A DNA stretch of 64,000 nt from CAZEPJ01 sp964514105 (GTDB lineage Bacteria; Desulfobacterota; Desulfocorpusculales; Desulfocorpusculum): assembly GCA_964514105.1 (NCBI GenBank), contig CAZEPJ010000004.1, positions 1-64,000 on the forward strand, written 5' to 3'. Under the pieces are notes generated by a model. The model did not search any database. It was not told the origin of the DNA and saw nothing but the letters and a program-made list of their open reading frames with translations. The position numbers were made by a program, and so were the translations under genes. Each line of letters opens with the position of its first letter. The stretch's first letter is position 1. Below are positions 18,434-27,498 of the stretch, one piece after another.

Positions 18434-20671
18434 ATGGGCGTCTGGCACAGAACCGGGTGCATCCTGTGCGCCCAGAACTGCGGGCTGGAACTCCTCGTGG
18501 AGGAGAACCGGATCGTCAAGGTCCGGCCCGACAAGGCCAACCCTCGCAGCGAGGGGTACGTGTGCCGCAAGGGAATGAACATTGCCCACTTCCAGCACCA
18601 TGCCGGGAGGTTGACCCACCCCCTCAAGCGGGTGGGCGACGGCTTCGAACGGATCTCCTGGGACCAGGCCCTGGACGAGATCGCCGCCCGCCTCCGGCGG
18701 ATGGTCGAGATCCACGGCCCCCGCTGCCTGGCGTACATGGGAGGGGGGGGGCAGGGGGCCCATTTCGAGGCCGCCTTCGGGGTGCGGCTCCTCAGGGCAC
18801 TGGGCTCCCGGTACCATTACAGCCCCCTGGCCCAGGAGCTCACGGGCATGTTCTGGGTCCAGGGGCGGGCCGCGGGGCGCCAGTACCTGCACACGATCCC
18901 GGATCACGAGAACACGGACATGCTCGTGGCCGCCGGGTGGAACGGCTGGATGAGCCACCAGATGCCCCAGGCCCGCCGTTGGCTGGATCGCATCTGCCGG
19001 GACCCGGAGAAGCTTCTGGTGGTCATCGACCCCAGGCGATCGGAGACCGCCGAGCGGGCCGACATCCATCTCGCCATCCGCCCCGGGACCGATGCCCTCT
19101 TGACGCGGGCCATGGTTGCCGTCGTGCTGCAGGAGGGCTGGGAGGATCGGGCGTACATGGAGCGGCACGTGCGGGGATTCGAGCAGATCGCCTCCTGGTT
19201 TCTGGATTTCGACGCCCGGGCGGCGGTGGAGGTCTGCGAGCTGGATTTCGACCAGGTTCGGGAGGTGAGCCGCCTCTTTGCCACGCGCCGGTCGTCCCTA
19301 CACCCCGACCTGGGCATTCTCATGAACCGACACAGCACCGTGACCTCGTATCTGGAACTCATCCTCCTGGCCGTGTGCGGGCGCATCGGCGTGCCGGGCG
19401 GAAACGTCTTTCCCGGCCATCTCATGCCGCTGGGGGCCCACAGCGACGAGCGGGACCCCCGCCAGTGGCGCACGGTCTCCACCGGCTTTCCGGCCATCAT
19501 GGGTACGTATCCGCCCAATGTCATGCCCGAGGAGATCCTATCGGATCACCCCGAGCGGCTTCGGGCGGTCCTGGTGAGCGCCTCCAATCCGTTGCGTTCG
19601 TATGCGGATACCGGGGCGTACGAGAGGGCGTTCCGGGCCCTGGATCTCCTGGTCACCGTGGAGGTGGCCATGACCGAGACGGCGGCCCTGTCCCACTATG
19701 TGCTCCCGGCGCGGTCGGACTACGAGTCGTGGGACGGGACTTTCTTCGCGTGGACCTTCCCGGGGACGTATTTCCAGATGCGGCGCCCCGTGGTGAAACC
19801 CGTGGGCGAGCCCAGGGAGCGGGGCCAGATCTTCACCGACCTGGCCCATCGGCTGGGGCTGCTACCCGAGATCCCACGAGACCTGCTGGACGCAGCCAAG
19901 GGGGACCGCCTGGCCTTCGGCGCCAGACTCCTGGGATTTGTCCAGTCCCATCCAGGGGCCGGGGAGATGATGCCCTTTGTATTGGCCAGGACCCTGGGGG
20001 AGGTGCTGGGATCCGCCCATCTGGCCGCCCTGTGGGGCCTGCTCATGACCGCCCCCCGGCAGTTGGGAAAACAGGCGGCCCGGGCGGGCTTCAGAACGGG
20101 TCCGGCTATGGGGGAGGAGATCTTTCGCGCCATCGTGGACCACCCCGAAGGACTCTGGATCGGCCGTTGCGACCCGCACAAGAACCTGGAGGCCGTGCGG
20201 ACCGAGGACGGGCGCATCGACGTGTACATCCCGGAGCTGGAGCAGTGGCTGCGGGGAATCGACGCGACGTCGGAGGCGAAGCGGCTGCGGGCCGATGGAC
20301 GGTTTCCCCTCATCCTCAACGCGGGCCGTCACATGGACATGAACGCCAACACCATCATGCGGGACCCGGCCTGGAACGCGGGCCGCCGCGCGTGCACCCT
20401 CCTCATGAACCCCGGGGACGCGCGCTCCCTGAACCTGGCCGATGGCCAGCGGGTGCGGGTGGTCACCGAGGCCGATGAGGTGGAGATCGAACTGGAGGTC
20501 GGCGAGGAAACCCGACCGGGCATGGTCCTCATCCCCCACGGGTTCGGCCTGGAGCACGCTGGCGAGACGCACGGGGTCAATGTGAACCGGCTGACTTCGG
20601 CGCGGCACCGGGACCCCATGGCCGGCACGCCCCTCCACCGCTACGTCTTGTGCCGGGTGGAGCCCGCCTGA
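18434..20671 (+). CDS. Cytosolic molybdopterin-dependent oxidoreductase
   Basis: The 745-residue protein begins directly with the Fe-S binding Cys pattern Cys9, Cys12, Cys16 and Cys44, with no twin-arginine signal, so it should act in the cytoplasm. Large Mo-bis-MGD domains follow, with the recognisable segment LAYMGGGGQGAHFEAAFG and the VVIDPRRSETAERADIHL motif. The C-terminal MGD-binding domain contains MDMNANTIMRDP and MNPGDARSLNLADGQRVRVV. It belongs to the formate dehydrogenase/nitrate reductase/thiosulfate reductase superfamily. The residue coordinating Mo cannot be assigned with confidence by eye. An ideal AAGGAGGG precedes the ATG. Electron partner and substrate are unknown; the adjacent QueG-like protein is a candidate partner. 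Confidence 0.9.
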   Translation: MGVWHRTGCILCAQNCGLELLVEENRIVKVRPDKANPRSEGYVCRKGMNIAHFQHHAGRLTHPLKRVGDGFERISWDQALDEIAARLRRMVEIHGPRCLAYMGGGGQGAHFEAAFGVRLLRALGSRYHYSPLAQELTGMFWVQGRAAGRQYLHTIPDHENTDMLVAAGWNGWMSHQMPQARRWLDRICRDPEKLLVVIDPRRSETAERADIHLAIRPGTDALLTRAMVAVVLQEGWEDRAYMERHVRGFEQIASWFLDFDARAAVEVCELDFDQVREVSRLFATRRSSLHPDLGILMNRHSTVTSYLELILLAVCGRIGVPGGNVFPGHLMPLGAHSDERDPRQWRTVSTGFPAIMGTYPPNVMPEEILSDHPERLRAVLVSASNPLRSYADTGAYERAFRALDLLVTVEVAMTETAALSHYVLPARSDYESWDGTFFAWTFPGTYFQMRRPVVKPVGEPRERGQIFTDLAHRLGLLPEIPRDLLDAAKGDRLAFGARLLGFVQSHPGAGEMMPFVLARTLGEVLGSAHLAALWGLLMTAPRQLGKQAARAGFRTGPAMGEEIFRAIVDHPEGLWIGRCDPHKNLEAVRTEDGRIDVYIPELEQWLRGIDATSEAKRLRADGRFPLILNAGRHMDMNANTIMRDPAWNAGRRACTLLMNPGDARSLNLADGQRVRVVTEADEVEIELEVGEETRPGMVLIPHGFGLEHAGETHGVNVNRLTSARHRDPMAGTPLHRYVLCRVEPA

Positions 20672-20678
20672 TGCGGTT

Positions 20679-21509
20679 CTATGGAAGGGCCCCCGAGGGA
20701 GCTGCCCCCCGGGATCGAAACAGGCTGCAAAGCCGGCTCTTGCGCTCGGCGTACCGACCTGGATCGACCAGGTAAAGGCCCGTTTGCGCGATGAACTGCT
20801 CGACGGCGGGCGCCACCAAAGGGGCCAGGGGGAGACCTTCCCGGCGCCGACGCCTCACCTCGCTGGAGGATACGCCGGTGACGGCCTGCGGCAATTTCGC
20901 CCAGGATACGGATGCCCGCATGGCCTGGGAGGGCCCCGTCACGGCCTCGGCCCCATCCGGATGCCCCGGCCGGTCGAAGACCACGAACCTCGCCTGTGCG
21001 AACAGATCCCGCAGCTCGCCCTCGGGGTCGTCGTAGAATCGGGGGTCCAGGAGTCTTCCCAGGGCGTCCTTCCCCATCAGAAACGTCCAGGGCTCCCAAC
21101 CGGGGAATCGCCCTTTCAAGGCGTACGCCTTGTCCCGGAAACGGCCGTGGCTACATACACCCAAAGAGACCGCGGAGAACCCCGCGAAGCGAAGCTGCAT
21201 CATGAGGCAGCGGTCCTCCAGGACCGCATCCTCCATGGCCTTGTCCGCGTGCCGGGCGTCCAGGAGGAGCAGAAGATGCGAGAAGCCCGCTTCCCCCAGC
21301 GCCCAGGAGACCATGGCCTCATGGGCCTCGGTGGGGGGATTGAAGGAGGCGGCCAGCACGGCACAGGGGCCGGCGCCCCCCGGGGCCGCGGCGAAGCCCG
21401 CAGACAGGATCCGGATGGTGGGGTGGACCGACAGCCGGCAGGCTTCCAGGGCCTCATGGGCCTCCAGCAGGAACAGGTAGTGGGCGGGAAGGGACGGCTC
21501 GGCGGACAT
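20679..21509 (-). CDS. Nicotinate/nicotinamide-nucleotide adenylyltransferase-like protein
   Basis: The 276-residue protein carries the cytidylyltransferase-like HxGH region in the variant form FNPPTEAH at 56-63. Thr60 replaces the first His, as in eukaryote-type NMN adenylyltransferase relatives. The second signature is GVSSSEVRRRRREG near residue 215, equivalent to the ISSTxIR ATP-binding motif. A C-terminal helix VAPAVEQFIAQTGLY follows, as in NadD. Whether it makes NAD from NaMN or acts on another nucleotide is uncertain. Residues 1-45 precede the usual start of the domain. It lies eight bases downstream of a lipoprotein gene on the same strand and ends seven bases from the convergent oxidoreductase gene. 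Confidence 0.72.
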   Translation of the reverse strand: MSAEPSLPAHYLFLLEAHEALEACRLSVHPTIRILSAGFAAAPGGAGPCAVLAASFNPPTEAHEAMVSWALGEAGFSHLLLLLDARHADKAMEDAVLEDRCLMMQLRFAGFSAVSLGVCSHGRFRDKAYALKGRFPGWEPWTFLMGKDALGRLLDPRFYDDPEGELRDLFAQARFVVFDRPGHPDGAEAVTGPSQAMRASVSWAKLPQAVTGVSSSEVRRRRREGLPLAPLVAPAVEQFIAQTGLYLVDPGRYAERKSRLCSLFRSRGAAPSGALP

Positions 21510-21517
21510 GGCCCGGG

Positions 21518-22162
21518 CTAGGACAGAGGCAGGAACCCCTGGAAGAGGCCCTCCATGGACTCCACCAGGGCCTTGTTCAGCTGCTCCTCCACCTCGCGCA
21601 CGTCGAAGAGCACGGAGGTCCTCTGGGGGGCGAACCTCCAGGCGCGGGTGACGATCTCGCCCCGATCGACGACCCCCAGGTGAGCCGTGAGGTGTATGCG
21701 GAAGCGAACCGTGGTCTTGAGGAGGCTGGAGTCGGCCTCCACATCCAGGGCTTCGATGCGCCCGGAGAAGGCCAGTTGGATGCCCGGCGGGAGGCCCTTG
21801 AGATCGTCCAACTCAGGCCGCCAGGACGCGAGCTCCACCACCCGGACCCCACGAGACTCCAGGAAACGCACGAGCATGTACGTCAGGTCCTTGGCCGCCG
21901 ATGGGGATCCCAGGACAATGGGCTCCCAGCTTCCGTCCACCCGAAGTCGTCTCCCCAGGGTCTGGGTGGCGCCCCGCGTGTCCTGAAACGGCACCAGCCC
22001 GACGGTGAAGCCGGAAGAAGGCGAGGTCTCCCCGGTGGCCCGAAACTGCAGGAAAAGCGTCTGGGCGCCAGGCTTGGCGCACGCGCTCAACGCCGCCCCG
22101 CAAACCAGGGGCAGCAGCCATACGAAAAGCGCGCAACGGACCCACCTCCGTTCCTGGTTCAT
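21518..22162 (-). CDS. Lipoprotein of unknown function (YajG-like features)
   Basis: The 214-residue product has a basic N terminus, a hydrophobic core and a clear lipobox LSAC with Cys28 as the lipidated residue, so it is membrane-anchored and outside the cytoplasm. The mature part contains VGLVPFQDTRG and later ARVVELASWRPELD-like segments (here RGVRVVELASWRPEL), a pattern reminiscent of the YajG/FlgT-like fold of envelope lipoproteins. No catalytic motif is visible. It is followed closely by the adenylyltransferase-like gene and faces the SDR gene divergently. Envelope location is well supported; function is not. Confidence 0.7.
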   Translation of the reverse strand: MNQERRWVRCALFVWLLPLVCGAALSACAKPGAQTLFLQFRATGETSPSSGFTVGLVPFQDTRGATQTLGRRLRVDGSWEPIVLGSPSAAKDLTYMLVRFLESRGVRVVELASWRPELDDLKGLPPGIQLAFSGRIEALDVEADSSLLKTTVRFRIHLTAHLGVVDRGEIVTRAWRFAPQRTSVLFDVREVEEQLNKALVESMEGLFQGFLPLS

Positions 22163-22423
22163 GAACTTCCTTCCCGAGGCCGATGATCGCCGACCTGATC
22201 TCGGGCCGGGCCGCCGGCTCCAGATCCCCGGGCCGGCCCGGCGGCCATCCCTTGATGGGAGCCATGATAAGTGACCGGGGTTGGGAAATCAAGGGAGCAT
22301 CCTCCCCGTCGCGGGCGGGGTACTCGAAAGAGACGTTTTCTGTTGCCAGGAGGTCGAAACTTTCGTATCAAGGGGGAAGCGCCGGGGCGTTCCCGGCCGG
22401 ATCATCGGAGGGAGGTGTGGGAA
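22163..22423. other. Divergent intergenic region with a 14-base palindrome
   Basis: This region separates the minus-strand lipoprotein from the plus-strand SDR. It contains the perfect palindrome CCGGGCCGGCCCGG at 22228-22241. No convincing promoter hexamers were identified on either strand. Confidence 0.4.
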
Positions 22424-23188
22424 ATGCCGGATCGTTTCGACTTGTCGGGAAAGGTGGCCATTGTGACGGGGGCGGGCAAGGGGATCGGACGGGCCATTGC
22501 GCTGGGCCTGGCCCAGTCCGGGGCCAAGGTGGTGGTCTGCGCCAGGACCACCTCGGAGATCGAGGCGGTGAGCGCCCATATCCGATCCCAGGGCGGGGAC
22601 GCGGTGGCCCACACCACGGACATCACGCAGGCAGAACAGGTGGACGCCCTGGTGGCCAGTGCCGTGGGGCGGTACGGGCGGCTGGACATCCTGGTGAACA
22701 ACGCCGCCCGGAGCTTTTTGCGGAGCCTCATGGACCTCCGGGAGGACGGCTTCGACAAGATCTTTGACACCAACGTCAAGGGGACCTTCCTGCTGAGCCG
22801 CGCGGCCGCCAAGGTGATGAAGGAGCAAGGCGGAGGACGCATCGTGAACATCACGACGGTGGGGGCCGTCAGGGGCGGGATCATGATGGGGGCGTACCAC
22901 GCCAGCAAGGCCGCCGTGAAGATGCTCACCATGTGCATGGCCACCGAATGGGCTCCGTACAATATCCTGGTCAACGCCGTGGGCCCGGGCCTGACCAAGA
23001 CCCACTTCAGTCAGCCCATCTGGGCCAACCCCGAGGTGGAGCGCCAGATCGTCATGCGGATTCCCAGGGGGAGGCTGGCCGAGGTGGAGGACATCGTCGG
23101 GGCGGTCCTGTTTCTGTGCTCCGAGGCCTCGGCCTTCATCACCGGCCAGAGCCTGTATGTGGATGGGGGAACCCTGGCCAACACCTGA
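22424..23188 (+). CDS. Short-chain dehydrogenase/reductase (FabG-like) with Thr at the catalytic Ser position
   Basis: The start at 22424 gives 254 residues, the usual classical-SDR size, with GGAGG about 12 bases before it. The cofactor loop TGAGKGIG is at 15-22, NNAA is at 92-95, and the catalytic Tyr158 and Lys162 lie in YHASK. The residue 13 positions before Tyr158, normally Ser, is Thr145 in VNITTVGAV. Thr can sometimes substitute but usually lowers or changes activity. The C terminus GQSLYVDGGTLA matches the family. It probably reduces or oxidises a hydroxyl/keto group using NAD(P); the substrate is not predictable from neighbours. Confidence 0.9.
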   Translation: MPDRFDLSGKVAIVTGAGKGIGRAIALGLAQSGAKVVVCARTTSEIEAVSAHIRSQGGDAVAHTTDITQAEQVDALVASAVGRYGRLDILVNNAARSFLRSLMDLREDGFDKIFDTNVKGTFLLSRAAAKVMKEQGGGRIVNITTVGAVRGGIMMGAYHASKAAVKMLTMCMATEWAPYNILVNAVGPGLTKTHFSQPIWANPEVERQIVMRIPRGRLAEVEDIVGAVLFLCSEASAFITGQSLYVDGGTLANT

Positions 23189-23235
23189 TCAGCCCCGCGG
23201 GGGTCGGGAACACGGATCCAGGTCCGATTCTCGCC

Positions 23236-23568
23236 TCAGATCTTGGGCTCCAGGGCATCTAGAAACTGCCGAAATCGAGGGCTCATGGCCAAGAACTCAA
23301 GGCCCATCCCGCAACGGGTGTAGGCCGTCAGCAGGGGCGGGACCTGCCGGGCCCATCGGACGCACCCGCGGGCGGTGAGGGTCTCGCCGTCCATGTCCAG
23401 ACACACCAGGATCTCCGTCCCCGGCGGAAAGACCTGGTTGGTCTTGATGGCGATCCCTTCCGAGGATACGTCTGTGGTGTATCCGCGCAGGCTGGGCTCG
23501 CCCACACCGAAACGAACGGGCACCCGCGTGCGCTTTCGCCCGCCTTTCCTGCGAGATCGACCGACCAT
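23236..23568 (-). CDS. Single-domain PilZ (c-di-GMP receptor) protein
   Basis: I start this gene at 23568, giving 110 residues, because upstream codons in the longer frame look non-coding and an AGGACGGG site precedes this ATG. The c-di-GMP-binding motif RxxxR is present at Arg11-Arg15, followed by VPV. The second motif DxSxxG is DVSSEG at 33-38. The remaining beta-barrel strands, including GTEILVCLDMDG and ARGCVRWARQV, fit the domain, and GMGLEFLAMS is the usual closing strand. It should bind c-di-GMP and act as an adaptor. It is convergent with the SDR gene and shares strand with the GTPase gene 170 bases upstream. Confidence 0.85.
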   Translation of the reverse strand: MVGRSRRKGGRKRTRVPVRFGVGEPSLRGYTTDVSSEGIAIKTNQVFPPGTEILVCLDMDGETLTARGCVRWARQVPPLLTAYTRCGMGLEFLAMSPRFRQFLDALEPKI

Positions 23569-23738
23569 GTCCCGTCCTGGGGCCGTTGGGCAATCCGGGC
23601 CTCGGCCGGCACGGGTTCCAGGCGACCCATGGCGGCAACCGTCGCGCCGGCCCGACGGGCGCGCCGTCGTCCTGTCCCTCCCTTGTAGAGTTCCCCTTTG
23701 TCCCCCTTGTAGCACGTGGGTGGCCATGAAGGCAAGAA

Positions 23739-24731
23739 TCAGATGTGGAGCTCCAGGATATCGCCGTCGGTGAGGGGGAATTCGCGGTGAACCCGCTGCC
23801 CCTCGTGCTTGCCCCGGCCCCAGATCCTGGCGAACTTGAGCTTCTGGACGAAATCCTTGTGGATCTGTTCGGCGAAGTCAAGGACCGTGCTGCCCAGCGG
23901 GAGGACCACGGGTTCGTTCAGGTCGGGTTCCCTGCCTGGGGTCTTGGTGTACGCACGCAGGATGTGGAGCTGCCGAAAAGTGGCTCTCATCACCTCGGCA
24001 ATCCCCAGGGCGGAACGGGCCGAGACCGGGACGATCTCAAAGCGCTCCCCATAGAACTCTCGCAGGATGCCCAGGTGGTCCCCTGCGGGGGCCGCATCCA
24101 GTTTGTTGCCCACCAGAAAGGCCCCCTTGCCCTGTTGCGGGGCCTTGTCGACCTCGCCCTTCCTGTTCATTCCTGCAAGCGGGATGTTGGCCTGTTCCAG
24201 GAGGGCCAAGACCTGTTCCAGCTCCGTGAGCAGGTCATCCTGCGACAAGTCCACAACGATCCACAACAGATCTGCATTGCGCAGGATGGCGAAGACCCAC
24301 GGCTCCGTGACATGGGGCATGATGGGGGGGAGGTCCACCAACTGGATCCGGACGTTCTCGAAAGCCATCATGCCGGTCTGGGGGGAGCGGGTGGTGAAAG
24401 GATAGTCCGCCACCTCGGGCGTGGCGTTGGTGAGAGATCTCATGAGGCTGGATTTGCCCGAGTTGGGCGGCCCGGCCATGGCAACCTGCCCGGCGCCGAA
24501 CTTCTCGACGAAGAAATGATCGCCCCGGCGTCCGCCGGCGGCACGGCCTCCCGGCTCCTGCCGGAGCTTGGAGATCCTGCGCTTGAGCTCACCCTGGAGC
24601 TTCTCGGTCCCCTTGTGTTTGGGGATGATGCGAAGCATCTCCTCCAGGGCGGCGATCTTCTCCGGGGTGGTCCGGGCCAGGCGGTATCTCTTCTCGACAT
24701 CGAAATACTGGGGGGGGAGATTGGCCGGCAT
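23739..24731 (-). CDS. TGS-domain GTPase (DRG/Obg-related) with altered G3 motif
   Basis: The start at 24731 (330 residues) is supported by a GGGAGG site and by the weak coding look of the longer frame. A helical N-terminal segment is followed by the G1 loop AGPPNSGKS at 86-94, the Thr-containing switch YPFTTRSP near 110-117, and G4 motif NKLD at 209-212. G3 is D133-L-P-P136 instead of DxxG, so the Gly that senses the gamma phosphate is Pro. The C-terminal 65 residues form a TGS domain. Such proteins usually associate with ribosomes or RNA. The role here is unknown. It is divergent from glgP. Confidence 0.85.
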   Translation of the reverse strand: MPANLPPQYFDVEKRYRLARTTPEKIAALEEMLRIIPKHKGTEKLQGELKRRISKLRQEPGGRAAGGRRGDHFFVEKFGAGQVAMAGPPNSGKSSLMRSLTNATPEVADYPFTTRSPQTGMMAFENVRIQLVDLPPIMPHVTEPWVFAILRNADLLWIVVDLSQDDLLTELEQVLALLEQANIPLAGMNRKGEVDKAPQQGKGAFLVGNKLDAAPAGDHLGILREFYGERFEIVPVSARSALGIAEVMRATFRQLHILRAYTKTPGREPDLNEPVVLPLGSTVLDFAEQIHKDFVQKLKFARIWGRGKHEGQRVHREFPLTDGDILELHI

Positions 24732-24873
24732 GCGACGGGGACCCTCCCGCTCCTGGGCTGGGTGGATTATAAAGAGGGGTCGAGGCCGCGTCAAGGCAGG
24801 GGGGAGCCCCCGGATCCTTGCCCTCCGGCTTGCCCTGGGGTGAACGCCGCCAAGCGGCGAAATGGAGCTTGAC

Positions 24874-24903
24874 TTGACACCCTGGGGGGGCATCGACTAT
24901 GAA
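24874..24903 (+). promoter_or_regulatory. Promoter candidate for glycogen phosphorylase
   Basis: TTGACA at 24874-24879 is a perfect -35 match; TATGAA at 24898-24903 is a four-of-six -10, with an 18-base spacer. Transcription would start roughly 80 bases before the glgP ATG at 24993. Confidence 0.45.
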
Positions 24904-24992
24904 GGCTCTGCGCATCCCGGTTGCGCGCATGCCCGGTCTGCGCGGCGCGAAGATCTGGGTGGCCCGCCGGGCAGCCGTTGAGGAGGGGTGAG

Positions 24993-27479
24993 ATGTCCAC
25001 GGAGTCCACGTCCGAGAGTGAGGCGGAATTCCGGGGGGATTGCCCCCCAGACGGTGCGAAGGCCATGCGGCAGGCCATCATGGAGAACCTGTACTACCGC
25101 GTGGCGCGGATCCCGGCCTCGGCCACCCGAAACGACTGGTACCTGGCCCTTGCCTACACAGTGCGGGACCGGATCATAGACCGGTGGGTCAAGACCATCG
25201 ACGTCATCGTCCGACAGGACGTCCGGGTCGTGAGCTACTTTTCGGCTGAGTTCCTTCTGGGCCCGCACTTGCTCAACAACATGATCAACCTGGGCATCCG
25301 CGACCAGATGCGGGAGGCGGTGACCCAACTGGGGCTGGATTTCGATGCCATCCTGGAGCAGGAGGAAGAGCCAGGTCTGGGCAACGGAGGGCTGGGGCGG
25401 CTGGCAGCCTGCTTTCTCGAGTCCATGGCCACCCTCGAGATCAAGGCCGTGGGGTACGGTCTCCGCTACGAGTTCGGCATCTTCGATCAGGAGATCCGGG
25501 ACGGGTGGCAGGTGGAGGTCACGGACAAGTGGCTCCACCTGGGAAACCCCTGGGAGATCGAGCGGCCCGAGGTGGCCTTCGAGGTCGGCTTCGGAGGCCG
25601 CACCGAACCCCATCTGGATCGCGAGGGGAATTACCGGGTGAGGTGGACCCCCGAGCGCAAGGTCAAGGGCGTGGCCTGCGACACCCCCATCCTCGGCTAC
25701 GGCGTCAACTCGGTGAACCTCCTGCGGCTTTGGAAGGCAGAGGCCATCGAATCGTTCGACTTCGAGGCCTTCAATGTGGGGGATTACCTGGGGGCGGTGA
25801 ACGAGAAGATCGTCTCCGAGACGGTCTCCAAGGTCCTCTATCCCAATGACGAATCCGACGTGGGCAAGGTGCTGCGGCTGGCCCAGCAGTATTTCTTCGT
25901 GTCCTGCTCGCTCCAGGATCTCATCCGATTCCAACTCCTTTCAGGCAACCGACTGGACGCCTTTCACAAGTGGAACGCCATTCAGCTCAACGACACGCAT
26001 CCCGCCATTGCCGTGGCCGAGCTGATGAGGCTGCTGGTGGACGAGCACTTCATGGGGTGGGACGAGGCCTGGCGGATCACGACTCGCACCTTCTCGTACA
26101 CCAACCACACCCTCCTGCCGGAGGCCCTGGAGAAGTGGCCCCTGGAGCTGTTTCAAAGGCTCCTGCCGAGGCACCTTGAGATCATCTACGAGATCAACCA
26201 CCGCTTTCTCAAGGACGTGCGGCTTAGCTACCCGGGGGATGAGGGGCGGGTCGTTCGGCTCTCGCTCATCGACGAGCAGGGGGAGCGGTACGTGCGCATG
26301 GCCCATCTGGCGGCAGTGGGGAGCCACGCCATCAACGGGGTCGCCGAGCTGCATACGAATCTGGTCAAGGGGACCATCCTTCGGGATTTCCACGAGATGT
26401 GGCCGGGGCGGTTCCACAACGTGACCAACGGCGTCACCCCCAGGCGATGGATGGTCCTGAGCAATCCCAGGATGACGGACCTCATCTCGGAGAAAATCGG
26501 TCATTCCTGGATCAAGGATCTGGAGGGGAGTCTTGGGGAGCTGGAGCCGTGGGCCGACGACCCCGAGTTCCGAAGGAGGTGGCGCGAGGTCAAAGTGGCC
26601 AACAGGCGCCACCTGGCGGAATGCATCTTGGATCGCACCGGGATTCAGGTGGATCCCCAAAGCCTGTTCGATGTGCAGGTCAAGCGGATTCATGAGTACA
26701 AGCGGCAGCACCTCAACGTGCTCCACGTCGTCACGCTGTACAACCGGATCAAGAGGGATCCGGGGCAATCCATGGCGCCTCGCACGGTCATCTTCGGCGG
26801 CAAAGCCGCACCGGGGTATTTCATGGCCAAGCTGATTGTCAAGCTGATCAACGCGGTGGCGGAGGTTATCAACGGCGACCCTGACGCGGCGGGGCGCCTG
26901 CGGGTGGTGTTCTATCCCAATTTCAACGTGCAAAACGGCCACCACATCTATCCCGCGGCCGATCTCTCGGAGCAGATCTCCACGGCGGGCAAGGAGGCCT
27001 CGGGGACGGGGAACATGAAGTTCTCCATGAACGGGGCCTTGACCATCGGGACCCTGGACGGCGCCAACGTGGAGATCCGGCAGGAAGTGGGCGAGGAGAA
27101 CTTCTTTTTGTTCGGTTTGACTGCGGACGAGGTGGCCGCCGTCAAGGCCGGGGGATATCAGCCGCGGCAGTACGTTGAGGCGGACGATGAGTTGAGGGAG
27201 TGCCTGGAGCTCATCCAAGGCGGCCGCTTCTCCCGGGGAGACAGGGACCTGTTCCGACCGCTGGTGGATTCGCTCCTGCACCGCGACGAATACATGGTTC
27301 TGGCCGATTACCGGCCGTACATCCGTTGCCAGGAGGAGGTGAGCCGGGCTTACGGGGACGCCGATGGATGGTCCCGCCTGTCCATCCTCAACGTGGCCCG
27401 CATGGGAAAGTTCTCCTCCGATCGGTCCATCCGGGAGTACAGCCGGAAGATCTGGAAGGTCCAGCCCGTGCCGGTCTGA
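24993..27479 (+). CDS. glgP: Glycogen/starch/maltodextrin phosphorylase
   Basis: The start at 24993 follows GAGGAGGGG and yields 828 residues, normal for this family. The enzyme releases glucose-1-phosphate from alpha-1,4-glucans. The N-terminal landmark VVSYFSAEFLLGPHL is present, as is LGNGGLGRLAACFLES, the glucan/phosphate region. The pyridoxal phosphate Lys is Lys676 in EASGTGNMKFSMNG. The chain is unbroken and typical. No other glycogen genes are adjacent, so it is expressed as a single gene, probably from the promoter at 24874-24903. A strong hairpin just past its stop ends the transcript. Confidence 0.96.
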   Translation: MSTESTSESEAEFRGDCPPDGAKAMRQAIMENLYYRVARIPASATRNDWYLALAYTVRDRIIDRWVKTIDVIVRQDVRVVSYFSAEFLLGPHLLNNMINLGIRDQMREAVTQLGLDFDAILEQEEEPGLGNGGLGRLAACFLESMATLEIKAVGYGLRYEFGIFDQEIRDGWQVEVTDKWLHLGNPWEIERPEVAFEVGFGGRTEPHLDREGNYRVRWTPERKVKGVACDTPILGYGVNSVNLLRLWKAEAIESFDFEAFNVGDYLGAVNEKIVSETVSKVLYPNDESDVGKVLRLAQQYFFVSCSLQDLIRFQLLSGNRLDAFHKWNAIQLNDTHPAIAVAELMRLLVDEHFMGWDEAWRITTRTFSYTNHTLLPEALEKWPLELFQRLLPRHLEIIYEINHRFLKDVRLSYPGDEGRVVRLSLIDEQGERYVRMAHLAAVGSHAINGVAELHTNLVKGTILRDFHEMWPGRFHNVTNGVTPRRWMVLSNPRMTDLISEKIGHSWIKDLEGSLGELEPWADDPEFRRRWREVKVANRRHLAECILDRTGIQVDPQSLFDVQVKRIHEYKRQHLNVLHVVTLYNRIKRDPGQSMAPRTVIFGGKAAPGYFMAKLIVKLINAVAEVINGDPDAAGRLRVVFYPNFNVQNGHHIYPAADLSEQISTAGKEASGTGNMKFSMNGALTIGTLDGANVEIRQEVGEENFFLFGLTADEVAAVKAGGYQPRQYVEADDELRECLELIQGGRFSRGDRDLFRPLVDSLLHRDEYMVLADYRPYIRCQEEVSRAYGDADGWSRLSILNVARMGKFSSDRSIREYSRKIWKVQPVPV

Positions 27480-27498
27480 CCCTCATCCCGCGGAGGGG

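Noticed and set aside
23193..23202. Palindrome CCCCGCGGGG between the convergent SDR and PilZ genes, considered as a terminator.
   Set aside because: There is no loop and no T-run, so it cannot form a useful terminator hairpin.
24899..24991. A 30-codon frame ending right before the glgP start, a possible leader peptide.
   Set aside because: Its ATG overlaps the -10 of the best promoter, so the message would begin after it, and it has no ribosome site or regulatory codon pattern.
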